Source of the DNA: Siphonodentalium dalli
Taxonomy: Eukaryota; Mollusca; Scaphopoda; Gadilida; Siphonodentaliidae
Length of the DNA stretch: 64,000 bases
Assembly: GCA_032622095.1 (NCBI GenBank)
Contig: CP136069.1
Coordinates: 104,560,278 to 104,624,277, forward strand
Direction of reading: 5' to 3'
Shown here: in pieces, positions 43,436-56,595 of the stretch
How positions within the stretch are numbered: the first letter of the stretch is position 1
How the letters are laid out: each line of letters starts with the position of its first letter
Program-made: the position numbers and the translations under genes
The notes under the pieces: model-generated
Told to the model about the DNA's origin: nothing
Seen by the model: the letters and a program-made list of their open reading frames with translations, nothing else
The model's database searches: none

Positions 43436-44535
43436 GTGGTCATGCACTTCATTTTTCTCACACTCCTTTTGCTTTTTTCTCCATATACCATGTGGTCAAA
43501 CTGTTTATAATGACCAAGAGGTCGCAGATATTACCGAGATTAATAGATATATAGATAGATAGATACCCGGTAGTCACTTTGTTACTATTTTTTAAAACAC
43601 TGAAGAGTTTCAAGAGTCAGTTTGTGAACTACCCGTGTTTCTCCATTGAATCACTACCTTGGAACTAACTAAACAAAAGTTTGCCAACACAGGCCTATGT
43701 ATTCCTCATATTACTTGTTTTATTACTATTACATTTGTGCCGCCCAGGAAGAGATACAGCATCTTCAAATAAAATGCCATGCAACTATGTAATGTATTGA
43801 TGTTCACTTTAAAATTATTTAATTTCGAATTTCCATAACATATGTACGTTAATATGATGATCACATCAATGAAGATCTAAGTATATAGATCTGAGTAAAT
43901 ATGTGACCGGAAATGTATGTGGGGATGAGAATTATATGTTTATTCTAATAAATATGTTATTCACATAAATATAATTTTTGAATTTAATTTGAGTAATTGA
44001 CCATCTAATTTATTTTAAAACAAACCCGCTTCATGTGCGAGAAACTGAAGAAAACATTTTTTCAATATTTTATGAAATTAATCAAATTATCTCAATTTAT
44101 AATGATAAACCAGGATAAACCAAAACAATATATTAAGCCGGTAATAATACAAATGGGAAGAAATTACAACATTCTGCAATAAACATTTTAATAATCGATA
44201 CATAATGTATATTTATCTAACGTAAAACTTGTATTCTCTTGGATCTTGTTGATAGACCTGTATGTTCCTCAGTTGCGTGCTCTAAATTACGGATGGAGTA
44301 TTCCACTTCACTTGGGGGTGCTTGGCAATTACACGTGTATTCTGTTGATTGTCACGCTTTGTATGGATTGAAAAAGTTTATATCAGTCGATTCTGTATAT
44401 GATTACAATATTTTTGTTTCAGAAATAGTTCATTAGAAGAAATTATAAGTATAAGTTGTCTTTTTGTGACCAAATTGCATGATCATCAAATAATTACCGG
44501 TTGTGCCGATGCAGGTAAGTTCTTCGAATTTAGCT
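43436..44535. other. AT-rich DNA, no gene recognised
   Basis: A short GATA tract lies at 43545-43565. A 65-codon frame at 44239-44436 has no family resemblance. Confidence 0.5.
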
Positions 44536-44790
44536 AATTCAAACAGCGGTTACAATAACCTCCCGCTGTAGGGCGGAGTAATTAGTAACAGCCATGCTGG
44601 TAGACGAAAACGGCACATTCTGAACTCCTCGACCTGTGACCTTTGTGGGCCAAGGGTGACGGAATCTGACGAGGTTTGCCGAATGGAAAACGGCACTGTG
44701 CAGTTTACTGCCAGTGTCTCTGAGCTGTTACAATTTACTCCCCCCGTGCAGTGGGGGTGAATTGTAACAGCGTTGCTAATAAAACGCTTC
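44536..44790. mobile_element. Small palindromic repeat (MITE-like)
   Basis: GCGGTTACAATAACCTCCCG on the left and GGGGGTGAATTGTAACAGCG on the right are inverted. The interior is GC-richer than its flanks (GTGACCTTTGTGGGCC). Target duplication is not clear. Confidence 0.4.
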
Positions 44791-45284
44791 CGGTGAATCT
44801 TTTCGTTTTGTTTTTTTTTCTTTGGGGCGAAGCCTGAAAATAAATATGATTTAATTCAATATTGTTAAATGGTGATGGCGAATCACTAATTGACAACACC
44901 ACTAAAACTATATTAATTAGATAATATGGTGTTAGTTACTTAACTTGACACAAAACGTCGCAATAATATACAAAAAGTAAAAATTATACAAGACGACGTA
45001 TTGTGTTGAATATAAGTGCCGGTGGCTGCATCGGTAAGAACAACTTTCAACATTTATTTCACCGATGATTACGCCGCGTTTGACGTTACGTACACAATAG
45101 ATCTGAGGGTTGCGCCAGGTAACGTCACAGCTGACATAGGTAAATGCCAGACACGTCAAATCACGTCAATGAGGGTTAAAGAGTTAAGACAAATTATTTG
45201 AGCTATTCAATTCAAGATGGTGCTGATATATGGATACCTGTGATCATGTATTTGATAAATTATCAGTTATTGCTATTGCTGGGG

Positions 45285-45324
45285 TATGGGTTAAACATCT
45301 GCCGATCGTGATCGGCCTCTCGTT
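45285..45324 (+). repeat. Family A 3' end
   Basis: GGTATGGGTTAAACATCTG then the hairpin GCCGATCGTGATCGGC and CTCTCGTT, just outside the piggyBac element. The body upstream is not recognisable because the piggyBac element is adjacent; it may have inserted into this copy. Confidence 0.65.
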
Positions 45325-47155
45325 ATTTCGTGTTAACATTGATTAAAAGTTGAGGGACATCATAAGCAAGAAAATGAGTCAGGTGAAGTTAAAATTATGG
45401 GGGGTGCGTGAGTACCCTACCAACTCCTGGATTGGTGTACGTATTAGCAGATTTAATTGGGGAACACTTGTTCCCATGGCAACTAGGACCTAAATGTGGG
45501 CATGGTGAAACCTGCTTTCAGGATATATATAACATTTCAGAGCTGCGAAGGTAATCTTATAGCAGGAATTCCCATTCTTAACATGCACACCAAAGCTACT
45601 ACCTGAACTTCAATTTGTCAACAACCGGCCAATGTCGAAACTGCCAATTCGCACCAACCAGTAATCATACAAAACTTCGTTTATTGTGGTCAATCACTTA
45701 CTAAATCAAAAAAATCTGTTATATTGTTTGTATGGATTACCGACGATGATATTATCATAAATTGAAACTTATCACATCAAATTTGTGCTGAAGGGTACAA
45801 ACTACTAAAGTAAAAAAAAAAAAAAAAATTAATGTTTTTGGAGAAAATCCATTCGTTTCCAAACAAAATGTTGGTGACCTGGGCCCAATTTTTACAGTCT
45901 ATTATATATATATATAGGCCTTTTTTCCATTGGACAAAGCAATGCTTACATCAATGTGGCTGATACTATTCACATAGTTGGCATCAAAATAAACTGCCCT
46001 ATACTGTAAACTAAATTAGGGGTTGGTTGCTATGGCAACTGCTTAATCACCCTAACTGACCTCGGATTTTTGTGCCTACCACTTTTTTTAACTGAGACAT
46101 ACCAAAGATTATGTATGCGAAATTTCGTATTTTATTCACAAAGTGTAACGATTCCCCTATTTTCTGGCACATATCTGCTCCACCAGGATACTATATTGTT
46201 GATGTCTACTGGTGTGTGTTATAACCGCTCCTTAGCCATGTGAATCTAATCAACTAGAACAATGGAGCTCTAATGTAGGTCCTTGGATGCTTGGATTTAT
46301 ATTTGATCAAACAAGGCCACATATAGGAGATTAACCCATTTTACCCATTCCATGTCTTTTAACCTTTTCCAGTATCAAATAACTATATTATTTTGATATC
46401 TCACATATCTCACAATAATATAAATAGATCTGCTTACACTATGATAGTGGTGACAGCCTCTATGGTTTAGATGTTATATTAACCCTTCTCTTTTGAAACA
46501 TAAATTCGAATAAATTTGTGTTATTATGTACATTTGTCTATACCACTTTGGTACTTAACAGTATACTCTATAATTCAGCATCAAAACTCTATTTAATAGG
46601 TATCAATTATTTTATTGCTATAAACCATGTACTATACTTGCTATTATGCATTACTATAATACCTAGTTATAATTTGTTCATAGGGTCATGGTTGAGTGAA
46701 TTTTAGGGTGCACCGAGTGGTCAGAAGATTAACATTGATGGCTATGGGGTTTCATGGATTTCATCTCGAGAACATAAAAATGCTGTTCATTGTATGTAAA
46801 AATCTATTGAGTACTTTTGAGCATTTAGGCCTGTTATCGGTTTATCATATTAGGGGCTTCAGGGGGGGGGGGGGGGGGGGGGGGTCCTAGACAGAAGGAA
46901 ACAAAAGGGTCAGATAACACTAAATCAAATAAGTACATGTACCTCAAAATTCTTTTTCTCCAGTCCAAGATGGCAGATGTTATTAATACTTGGTTTGGAT
47001 TATTGCCAGGACTCTAGTTTTCAATTTGTTCATACTGTCATGGTTGACTGAGTGCTTTGAAGATTAACATTGAATATTATGGATTTTAGCATACAAGCTG
47101 ATCACTATCGCCAAGGTATGGGTTAAACAGCTGCCCTTGTGATCGGCTTTTCGTT
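45325..47155 (+). mobile_element. Helentron-like family A, internal part and 3' end
   Basis: Shared internal blocks include TGTACATTTGTCTATA (also at 15047) and GTCATGGTTGA. The copy ends with a degenerate hairpin GCCCTTGTGATCGGC and TTTTCGTT at 47155. A 23-base G run is at 46862-46884. No gene is seen. Confidence 0.5.
46862..46884. repeat. Poly-G run, 23 bases
   Basis: A mononucleotide run inside a family A copy. Confidence 0.9.
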
Positions 47156-47275
47156 TGCCATATGTAGCTGCTGGGTGGGCAGGGGACTCAATCAACCATT
47201 TTTTGTATAAAGTTAATTTCTCGCCATTTCATGATTATAAAGCAAAATAAGCAATAAAATCATAAGCTGATTTTC

Positions 47276-48480
47276 AGCTCAACTTCACTTTGTAAAGTTT
47301 GAGCTAGTGACATGGGTTGGTGTTAGATGTCTGTGCATTTGTGCATGCATGTGTCAACAATTTCCTTTGGCTCACCCTGCAGACTGCATCCCTCCTCCGA
47401 TCATCACCAAACTTCATATGTATCTTAGGGGTGACCTCTACTCTAGATGCGACCCATAATTTTTTTCCGAAATTCGTTAAAAACATGGACGCCAGCAGCC
47501 AATTTGGATTTCAAATTTTAATCCATCGGCACACCCTGCAACCCACATTTATTGGAGAAATGTTTTGAAAATTTACAGGCATGTTTAGGATCACCTCTAG
47601 ATGGGAGGTATCAAATTTTTAGCAATTTTGATGAAAAACGTGGCCGCCAGACCTGTTAACCCTCCCGGATTGTGCGGGAGACTCCCGGATTTGAGCACGA
47701 TCTCCCGCACTCCCGGACAGGCTCCTATTCTACAGGATAGAAAGACATTGTATTCACCTTCCAAATACTCAAAATGGGGGTGGGCTTATCTACGAGGACC
47801 ACCCCATGTTTTGTTTAGGGTAAAAAACCCAGACTGGGCTTATCTTCGAGGATGGGCTTACTGACGGGTGTATACAGTAATACCTTTGGTTGGATCATCA
47901 TGAAATTTGTCATGAATGTTAACATTGACATGGAGATTGGAACGAGTCATTATGGGGTCATTCGGCCAGTGGCTCTCTTGGATTTCAAAATTCAATCTAT
48001 TAGCATGGGCTACAGACCGGAGTGTTCGTCTGATCATCATGAAATTTGTTGTGGATGTTAATATTGACATGTAGATGGGAATAAGTCATTTAAGGGTCGT
48101 TTGGCCATCAAACATGGCCACTGGCAGCCATCATGGCCACTGGCAGCCATCTTGAATTTTACTCTTTGCATGACTAAATCCTTTGCCACGGGCTACAGGT
48201 CCTGCCTTTGGTTGGATCATCATGAAATTTATCATGGATGTTAATGTTGATATGTAGATGGGAATGAGTCATCTTGGGGCCATTCTACCATAAAATATGG
48301 CAGCCATCTTGAATTTTACTCTTTGCACAACTAAATCGTTTGGCATGGGCTGCAGATCGTACTTTTGTTCGGATCTGATTCTGAAATTTTGTCATAGCTG
48401 TTGACATTGCCATGTAGATGGGAACAAGTTATCTTGGGGTCATTTGGCAAAAAAAACAAAAACAATGACATAAACTTCAC
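47276..48480 (+). mobile_element. Helentron-like family C element with tandem units
   Basis: It begins AGCTCAACTTCACTTTGTAA and holds about six units of about 150 bp with 'GTTGGATCATCATGAAATTT' and 'GGCAGCCATCTTGAATTTTA' blocks. A small repeat with GTAAGCCC-type ends interrupts it at about 47770-47880; the same repeat lies in the hAT element at 18530. The next family C start is at 48514. Confidence 0.6.
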
Positions 48481-48513
48481 CGGCAGCTGCACACCCTGCA
48501 GCCCTCATTTATT

Positions 48514-48867
48514 AGCTCAACTTTACTTTGTAAAGTTTGAGCTATTGCCATGGCTTGGTATCCGTCATGGGTGCGCGTGAGTGTGTGAGGCATTAACAAT
48601 ACAGGCTACAGGTCGTACGAATTTTACGAACTTGGGAGTGTGTTTGCTTCAGTTGGGAGGGAGCAGACTATGGACTATGTGGGGTGGGTGGATCTGGACC
48701 ATATTTCAAGGTGGACACCCCACTGCTCAACGGAGACCCTCTAGGCTACATCCTTCTTTAGGACTACTTGTTTTTAAGTGAATTTGACAAGTACTAACTC
48801 TTATGGTCTTCCGAGTCCCAGTCTTTACAGTCTGATAAGCGTCTCCACAGTCATTGACTGTCTTGTT
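48514..48867 (+). mobile_element. Family C start joined to a family B 3' end
   Basis: A second AGCTCAACTTTACTTTGTAA start is followed after about 100 bp by family B text. The segment ends with ACAGTCATTGACTGT and CTTGTT at 48867. This hybrid shows how ends of these families are shuffled. Confidence 0.5.
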
Positions 48868-49014
48868 AAAATACTAGACCATAAAATGTGGATTTTAACT
48901 AATTCTTAAGAAATTGAGGCTCCGAAATTAGACAAACTCACAATTTTGGAGGCACATAACTCGAAAAATTCTCAACATATCTGGAAAATGAAGGACATGT
49001 GAAATTAAGTTGTT

Positions 49015-52000
49015 AGCTCACCTGAGACGAAGTCTCCGGTGGAGTTATAGTCATCACTCCTCGTCCGTCGTCCGTCCATCCATCCGTCCGTCCGTCCGTC
49101 CGTCAACAATTCTTTGAACATCTTCTCCTCTGGAACCGTAAGACCAAACGGGTTCATATTTGGTGTGGATGTTCCCTCTGATTCAGATTTGTTCAAATGA
49201 GGTCACTGGGTCAAATAGTTGCGAAACCAGGGCCATAACTCTATTCCTCCATAGTAATTCTTACAGTGACTTCTTCTCGAATTTCATTGGGCCGAATGGG
49301 TTCATATTTGGTACAAAGGGTCCTTGGGGGACTGTGGTTCGGATTTGTTCAAATGGGGTCACTGGGTCAAATGTGGGCGGAGCCAGTGACATAACTAAAA
49401 AAAAAAAAAAAAAATTTAAATTCAGATTTTCGGAATTTTCAGGTCGACATTTCTCAAAAAACATTTTTTTTTTTTTAAACATGTTATAAAATTTTAAAAA
49501 AGTGACACCATTATAACATCTGCACAGTTATGAAACTTTACTCTTTAATGAAATTATGGAAACATTCCACCCTCCCCCACCCATGCACCCCCTCCCACAT
49601 GGCCCAGACCCACCCCACCCTGCCATCAACCAACATCCCTTCCAAGCCATATCACCTCCCAATTTAATTAATACCTCTTCTCACCACAGAAGCATATATA
49701 TCTGCAAAGACACAGGTCATTAATTTAGATTAGAATAATAGATGTCATCTGGCTGGTTTATGTTAACATATCTGTAGCAATTTAAAAACAAACTGGTGCT
49801 CCCAAGGTTAGGTGATGACTGATATGTTTCCCTGACATACAATGGTACTGTGAGTGGCTTAGATTTCTTCAAGTCTTGAAATAGTGTGTCTGACATTTAC
49901 AGAATGAGGTCCCCAGAGGGTGAATTTAGTGTTGCTACCCCATACAGCATGCTAGCATCACCAAATACACCCTCCAGGGACCTAATTCTGCTTAGGCCTC
50001 ATCTTCAAGTATCAAATTGAAAGTTTGTTTTAGTCACTTTTTTCCACCTTTTCAGTTTCAATGTCCCCCTAATTTGCAGAAGATAAAATGCATAATTGAG
50101 GTGCTCAATGGGTGTGTATCACCAACTTCAACTGTAGGACTTCAATCTGTTCCCAGGTTTTTATTGGCCTAATCAGATTGAGGATGAATTTGGTGATGCT
50201 AGCCTACCTTACTGAATATTGTCATTAAATCACGCTTTTGGGGACCTAATTCTGCAAATGTCAGACAAACTAAATTCAGGCTTGGCCATTTCATATTATT
50301 TTCTTAATCACCACTTATCCAGATGAAATCATACCTCTATTTTTCAAAGAAAAATTGTGGGGTATATATTGGATTAAATTTGTCTTCTATCTGTCAGGCT
50401 TCCATCCGTCTGCCTATTGGGATGTCTATCCATCCATCTATCGACAATTGTTTTCTTCTCCATATTAAAAACGGAATGTGTTTATATAGTTCAGTGTGCA
50501 TGTTCCCCAGGTATCTCACAATCAGATTTGTTCAATTAAATTCATCAGATCAAATACATGTAGGTGCGAAGCCAGGGCCATAACTCTTTCCCTCCATAGT
50601 AATTCTTAAAACAGTTTTTATCCCATACCATAGTATGGTAAACATAGTGTCGTTGTCCGGATTGACCACTCGTCGTTAGTCTGTCTGTCTGTCTGTCTGT
50701 CTGTCTGTAGACACTTTACGCATGGTGCGATAACTCAAACATTTTATATCTGATCGGAACCAAATTTTGTATATGAATTTGTCAGCACCAAATACAGATC
50801 GAGTTCGAATATGGGTTCGATCCGATATTTTTCAATGGAGTTATGGCCCTTTGACATAGAATTTCTGCATATTTTGATAAATCAACCATTTTTATGTTTA
50901 CCCATACCATAGTATGGTAAACATAATGTCGACGTCCGGATTGACCACTCGTCGTGTGTCCGTCCGTCCGTCCGTCTGTCTGTCTGTCCGTGGACACTTT
51001 ACGCATGGTGCGATAACTCAAAAATTTTCTATCCGATCGGAACCAAATTTTGTATATGAGTTTCTCAGACCAAAATACAGATCGAGTTCAAATATGGGTT
51101 TGATCCGAATTTTTTTTACGGAGTTATGGCCCTTTTTCGACCTCGAATTCACGCATGCTGTCATAACTCGAACAATTTTTATCTGATCGGAACCAAATTT
51201 GGTATGCGAGTTTCAGAGCCCAAAATACAAATCGAGTTCGAATATGGGTTTGATCCGATTTATTTTAAAGGAGTTATGACCCTTTTTTTCAAAAATAAAA
51301 TTAAAAAAACAAAAATCCGATGCTAAAACCGAAGTATATTTTGTCCGATTGTGTTCATATTTGATATGTAGGTTTATGATGACATGCCCCTCATCTGTAT
51401 AGTTTTTGGTATTGATTGGTTGATCGGTTTAGAAAATAATTAACCCTTTGCACACATGCTATCCAATGCAATAAGTTGAACATATTTCTTCTGATCTGCC
51501 TCATATTTCTTACCTAGGTTTTTCTTAGCTTGTTCTCCGTTTGTATGGTTTTTGGTATTGTTTAATTAACCCTTTTCACTCTTATGTTTACTTAGAATTC
51601 ACCCAAGCTGCTATGACTCAAAATATTTTTCATCTGATCAGCACCAAATTTGGTATATGAATTTATCACCCCTAAATACAGATCGAGTTCGAATATGGGT
51701 TTGATCCGATATATTTTAACAGAGTTATGACCCTTTATAATTCAAGTAATTACTGGTGGGAATTTTAAGAGAACTTATCTGGCAGACCATGTGTGTAATT
51801 GAAATGAGTTAATTATCACTAGGGACATGCTATAAAGCCTGATAGCGGTACTCTTGGCTGGCAGGATTTGTTATCATATTAATGTCAAATTGATTGATGG
51901 CTATCTGGTGGAGTTCTGTTTTCTGTGCAATATTAAGTTAACCCCTTTACTGAAACAGGTTCATTACTAAAGTTTATGTAAACACTATAGGACACCTATT

Positions 52001-53889
52001 CTAAAATATTAAATTGGAATAGTCCATTGTTACTTTGTAGGGATGTTTTACAGACATTGTTGTCTACATACACTGTTGTCTTATCTTAGACAAAAATTAA
52101 TCCACACATTCCCAGTTCCATGATATGATGTCATTGCAAATGATTAACCCTCTCCACACATCATATGGTTTTGATGCTTTTCATTTGATCATTCTCCTAT
52201 ATTATGTCCAGGTTGATGGTGATCCACTTTTGATTTGCATGGATTTGGGATTAAAATTAAACCATTCCATAGACACATATTATGCAATAGACAGATATAA
52301 TATTATCCATTTCACTTTGATCCAGGTTCAGTAAGGGTTTCAATAAATCACCAATTATATATTCATCATTAGAGGAAATGTCTTATTTTGAAATTCCCTC
52401 AATTGCATTTGGGCTCCAGAGTAATATTAATGGTGCTGGTATTCTTGAGAGTGACTTATTGTATGGGTTTCTAAATCCAATGACATGCTTTGTATAGACT
52501 ATTTTGTGTTTATCAGTTCATTAGTTTGGGTAAGATTAACCCTATTCTAACCGATTTGATAACTCAAATATTTCCATTGATTATGTTTATACATGTAGTT
52601 CTTGGCATAGTTGACAAGAACACACCCCTAACCCGCATAGTGAGGGTCATTTGGTTTATTTGCTTAAAAATATTAACATCCTCCGCCAATCCTGTTGACA
52701 CAATGTGATAACTAAATATTTTTCACATGATCACTATATTAAGTTTGAATTGTTGAAACTTTAGCACTCATGAAAAGGTTGATGTAAGGATTTATAAAAT
52801 TTATAAAAATAGCTAATCTCTATCGCCAAGGTATGGGTTAAACATCTGCCGATCATGATCGGCCTCTCGTTTCTCAAGAACCATTGGGCCTTATTAGCTT
52901 ATATTTGGTATGGAGGGGCCTTGTGTGACCGGGGTTCAGATTTGTTCAAATGGGGTCATTTTTAGGAAATGAGGTCCCCAGAGGGTGAATTCAGTGATGT
53001 TAGTCCACCTTGCTGAATACTGTCATTAAATTCACCTGCAAAGGTCAGACACACTAAATACAGACTCAGCTGTTCCAATATTAGTTTCTTAACCACCACT
53101 TATCCAGGTGAAATCATACCCTGATTTTTCAAAGAAAAATTGGGGGGATATTGGGGGTTATATTGATATTACTAGATGAATGGATCTCATAGATGGGGAT
53201 TCACATTTGTTCTAATAGGGGCATATATAAGAGATTTAACTCTCCTCTATGGCGTTTGGTACTGGTATAATAATATTGATTTCTAGACAGCCTGGGTGGG
53301 GGCAATGTTTGAGGGGGAGGGGGTGTAGATTTGACCCCCTACTTTGATCAAAAGTTAAAAACAGTTAACAATTTCATGCCTGATACTACATTAGTTGTAG
53401 ATTAGATATTCACACCAAAAATAAGTTAGAATTGTTCTCGTAGTTTGGTTTGATTTTCTAACATGTATGTTTTTAAACCATCAGTCCATATGTTCCTACT
53501 TCAGGTTAAACTATTGGACCGAATTGGCCACATATTTTAACTTTATGGGGGGTAGTTGGTAATTTTCAAACGTTTGAGAGCTTGAAGTACTGGTACTAGT
53601 CGTAAAATTCAACCTAAGAGGAATGTACAAAAGGATTTTTGTGAACTTAGTACTGTGGTATGGTTGTCCTCTTTAAAAGGTAAGAGGTTGGAGATTTGTC
53701 AGTGATGTGCGATTAGAAATTTCAAGGTGAAGAACCCTGCTCATCTGAGAACATCCCGCTATATGTCCATGTTTAGAACTACTTGTCTTAAGTGATTTTG
53801 TCAAGTACTGACTCTTGTAGTCTTCAGAGTCCCCGTCTTCTCAGTCCTTACAGTCTGGTGAGAGACCCACAGTCATTGACTGTCTTGTT
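49015..53889 (+). mobile_element. Helentron-like family B, near full length, split by a family A insertion
   Basis: The 5' end AGCTCACCTGAGACGAAGTC and a CCGT tract are at 49015-49105; the 3' hairpin ACAGTCATTGACTGT and CTTGTT end at 53889. Family B body text on both sides of the inserted family A copy (about 50618-52871) becomes continuous when it is removed: CATAGTAATTCTTAAAACAG joins TTCTCAAGAACCATTGGGCC. No coding sequence is present. Confidence 0.65.
50618..52871 (+). mobile_element. Helentron-like family A inserted in family B
   Basis: Two 5' ends stand in tandem (50625 and about 50897), each with CCATAGTATGGTAAACATA and a GTCT/GTCC tract. The copy ends with GCCGATCATGATCGGC and CTCTCGTT at 52871. 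Long internal blocks are shared with 59.8-62.0 kb. Confidence 0.7.
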
Positions 53890-54364
53890 TATAAACATCC
53901 TTGAAAAGCTATAAATGGGAAGCGGCTTCAGCTTTTCTCGTTGGGCATGACAGCAAAGCAAACAGTTATTACCGTGTGGTTATTCATTTACGTAATAGGA
54001 TTGTGCGAGGTTAGCGGCCTCCACAATCCCCTCAGCTTGAATGCTACTTCATACATCATGCATGAGTTGGATAATATGTCATATAACATTCACGACGCAA
54101 TTAGTTATAGCATATTATAGCAGACTACAATCCAAGTATGTTTTCTTCATTTAAGCAATAAGATTGCGCGAGGTAAGCGGCCTCCGCAATCCCCTGAGCT
54201 TGAATGCTACTTTCTACACCACATGTCAGATCACATTCCATGGGAACTATTTGCTATATTACACCAGCCTGGGCAAGCGGCTTTTGCTGGTGACCGTTCT
54301 TACACCTATCTGGATAGCTATCTTATTATTAAAGGGGGGTATACTGTTTTGCACCTGTCCGTCC
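53890..54364. repeat. Short direct duplication before MULE-like copy 3
   Basis: About 60 bp, including GCGAGGTTAGCGGCCTCCAC and CCTCAGCTTGAATGCTACTT, occur at about 53995-54052 and again with few changes at about 54155-54215. The function is unknown. Confidence 0.65.
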
Positions 54365-55673
54365 TAGTCCAAGTCTTTAGTCCGAGTTCGTCCCGTATAG
54401 TCTCTTATGACACGACTTACGCCCACGATCTGTGGCGGGAATCTGTGTTGTATTTTACTCGATTTACCTAATAAATCAATACATGATGCTATATACATCG
54501 GAAAGAGAGACATCTTATGGTCATAATGGTGTATAATAATCTAACTTTCATGTTACATTACGCATAGAATATTCAGGTTGATTGTCACCAACATCGCTGT
54601 TTTTATATTTTGTTTACTTAACTGAAAGCCGAAGTCAGGTTCCGAAGAATTCCGGCATTGTCCGCTGGGTATTCTAGTTTCCGTTTCTATATATAGCGCG
54701 GGGTTTTCCGAACAAAATGGCGAAAACCGATCGCCCCAAAGTCCAGTTTCCTATGTGCTTTGAGAACAATTCCCGCACTAAAAACTTAATGACATAATGG
54801 AGGATCAGAACGGTAGTTTTGTTGACAATTTTCGCAAGCAACTTGTCAAAATTGGAGCAAATTAGAACTCTTATGTCTGACTTGCCATGCGTGTGATGTG
54901 CATTTTGATTTGTGTGTTGATAAAATAATCGGAGAACCGAATCACACAGTTTCGAAATATAGTTCTTCCGTTTCAGTGGGACTTTTCAAACTTAAGGTTC
55001 AAAATGTATACAAATTTTGTTTGATTTTTTGTGTGCATAACAAGAGCAATATATTGCCCTGTTCGCTTAGTATATATCTTAATTTCGCGGAAGTCCACCA
55101 AATGTGGGTGAAATGTAGCACCATATAAGGCATATTATTTATTCTAATGCTCGTTGTGTTTACACTGTTTTAAACTTTGAGAGGGTTATAATTCCCGTAA
55201 TTTATTTAATGTATTACATTTATATCTCCAATGTTTAATTAATCTATTTATTTTTTATTTATTGACACACATAATTACGATTACAATGGAGAATTCATCG
55301 TAATTTGCGTTGTTAGTCCAAAATCTACGGAATATTTTCAACGGAAAATGCCGAACACAGTTCGCGAGGTCAACTGAGTTTGCATACTTTAAAAAAATTG
55401 TAAACATTGCGGTAAATGTCTCTTTTCGCATTAAATTACCACTTTCAATTCACAACTGATGTGGGTTTCAGATCAAATAGCATGTCTTCTGTTGAAAATA
55501 TCCGTTTATTGTCGCAATTGTGATATTTTATTTCATATAATTGTGGTTTTATTTGAGCGGGTCAATAACGCTTAAGTCGTGTCATAAGAGACTATACGGG
55601 ACGAACTCGGACTAAAGACCGGCACCTCCATCCCAATATCTTAGCCGGCTTTAGTACGAGAAGACTTGGACTA
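54365..55673. mobile_element. MULE-like non-autonomous element, copy 3
   Basis: The ends are TAGTCCAAGTC and GACTTGGACTA. The flanks GTCCGTCC (54357-54364 and 55674-55681) match over 8 bp; the ninth base differs. The inner part of the left terminal repeat is deleted. The small frame shared with copies 1 and 2 is at 54898-55128. Confidence 0.82.
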
Positions 55674-56595
55674 GTCCGTCCGTGCGTCCGTACGTTCGTC
55701 CGATGTCTGTTCATGTCATAACTTGAACAGTAGTGCTCGAATCTCAATGAAATTAGGTATGGATGTTCACTACTATGAGGACATTAAATAGAGGTTTCCA
55801 TCGTTTAGTTCGGATTTTCCATTCTAGAGTTATTCATCTTTGTTTATCTGGAAATAGTGGCTTTTTGGTCTGTCTGGTGTCTGTTCATGTCGTAATTTCA
55901 ACAATTGTGCTGGGATCTCAATGGAATTTGGTATGGATGTCCACTGCTATGAGGACATCAAAAAGAGGGTTCCATCGTTTTGTTTGGATATTCCATTCTA
56001 GAGTTATACATCTTTGTTCATCTGGAAATGTTGGCTTTTTGGTCCGTCTGGTGTCTGTTCATGTTGTAACTTCAACAATTGTGCTGGGATCTCAATGGAA
56101 TTTGGTATGGATGTTCACTGCTATGAGCATATTCAATAGGGGGTTCCATTGTTTTGCACCTCTCTTCCTTTCTAGAGTTATTCATCTTTGTTCATCTGGA
56201 AATATTGGCTTTTTAGTCCGTCTGGTGTCTGTTCATGTTGTAACTTCAACAATTTGCTGGGATCTCAATGGAATTTGGTATGGATGTTCACTGCTATAAG
56301 GATATTCAATAGGGGGTTCCATTGTTCTGTTCCGCTTTTCCATTCTAGAGTTATTCATCTTTGTTTATCTGGAAATGTTGGTTGTTTGGTCCATCCGATG
56401 TCTGTTCAGCTCATAACTTGAACAGTAATGCTCGGAACTCAATGAAATTTTGTATGGATGTTCACCACTATGAGGACATTTAATGGCACATTTAAAAGTT
56501 TGTTTGGTTTTTTGTTCTATAGTTATCTTTGTTTATATGAAAATGCTGATTTCTGGGGCCATATGTCTGAGTATAGCCATCATAAGTTATAGATG
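55674..56595 (+). repeat. Tandem repeat, five units of about 175 bp
   Basis: Units contain ATGTCTGTTCATGTC, CTCAATGGAATTTGGTATGG and CTAGAGTTATTCATCTTTG. Because the period is close to a multiple of three, a 178-codon frame runs through several units; I regard that frame as non-coding. A CCGTCCGTGCGTCCGT tract begins the array, as in the Helentron-like families. Confidence 0.8.

Larger units (their letters stand above)
40090..45187 (+). mobile_element. piggyBac-type transposon
   Basis: The left end CTTAACTCTTTAACACTTAC and the right end GGGTTAAAGAGTTAAG are inverted copies, each with two TTAA sites (40090-40093 and 40098-40101; 45176-45179 and 45184-45187). TTAA is the obligatory piggyBac target. 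Internal TGACGTGATTTGACGTG motifs are also shared by both ends. The transposase lies at 40563-42770. The 3' half holds a foldback MITE and another small palindromic repeat. Confidence 0.75.

Noticed and set aside
55763-56299. 178-codon frame as a gene
   Set aside because: It is made of tandem units of about 175 bp whose period happens to keep the frame; composition is repeat-driven.
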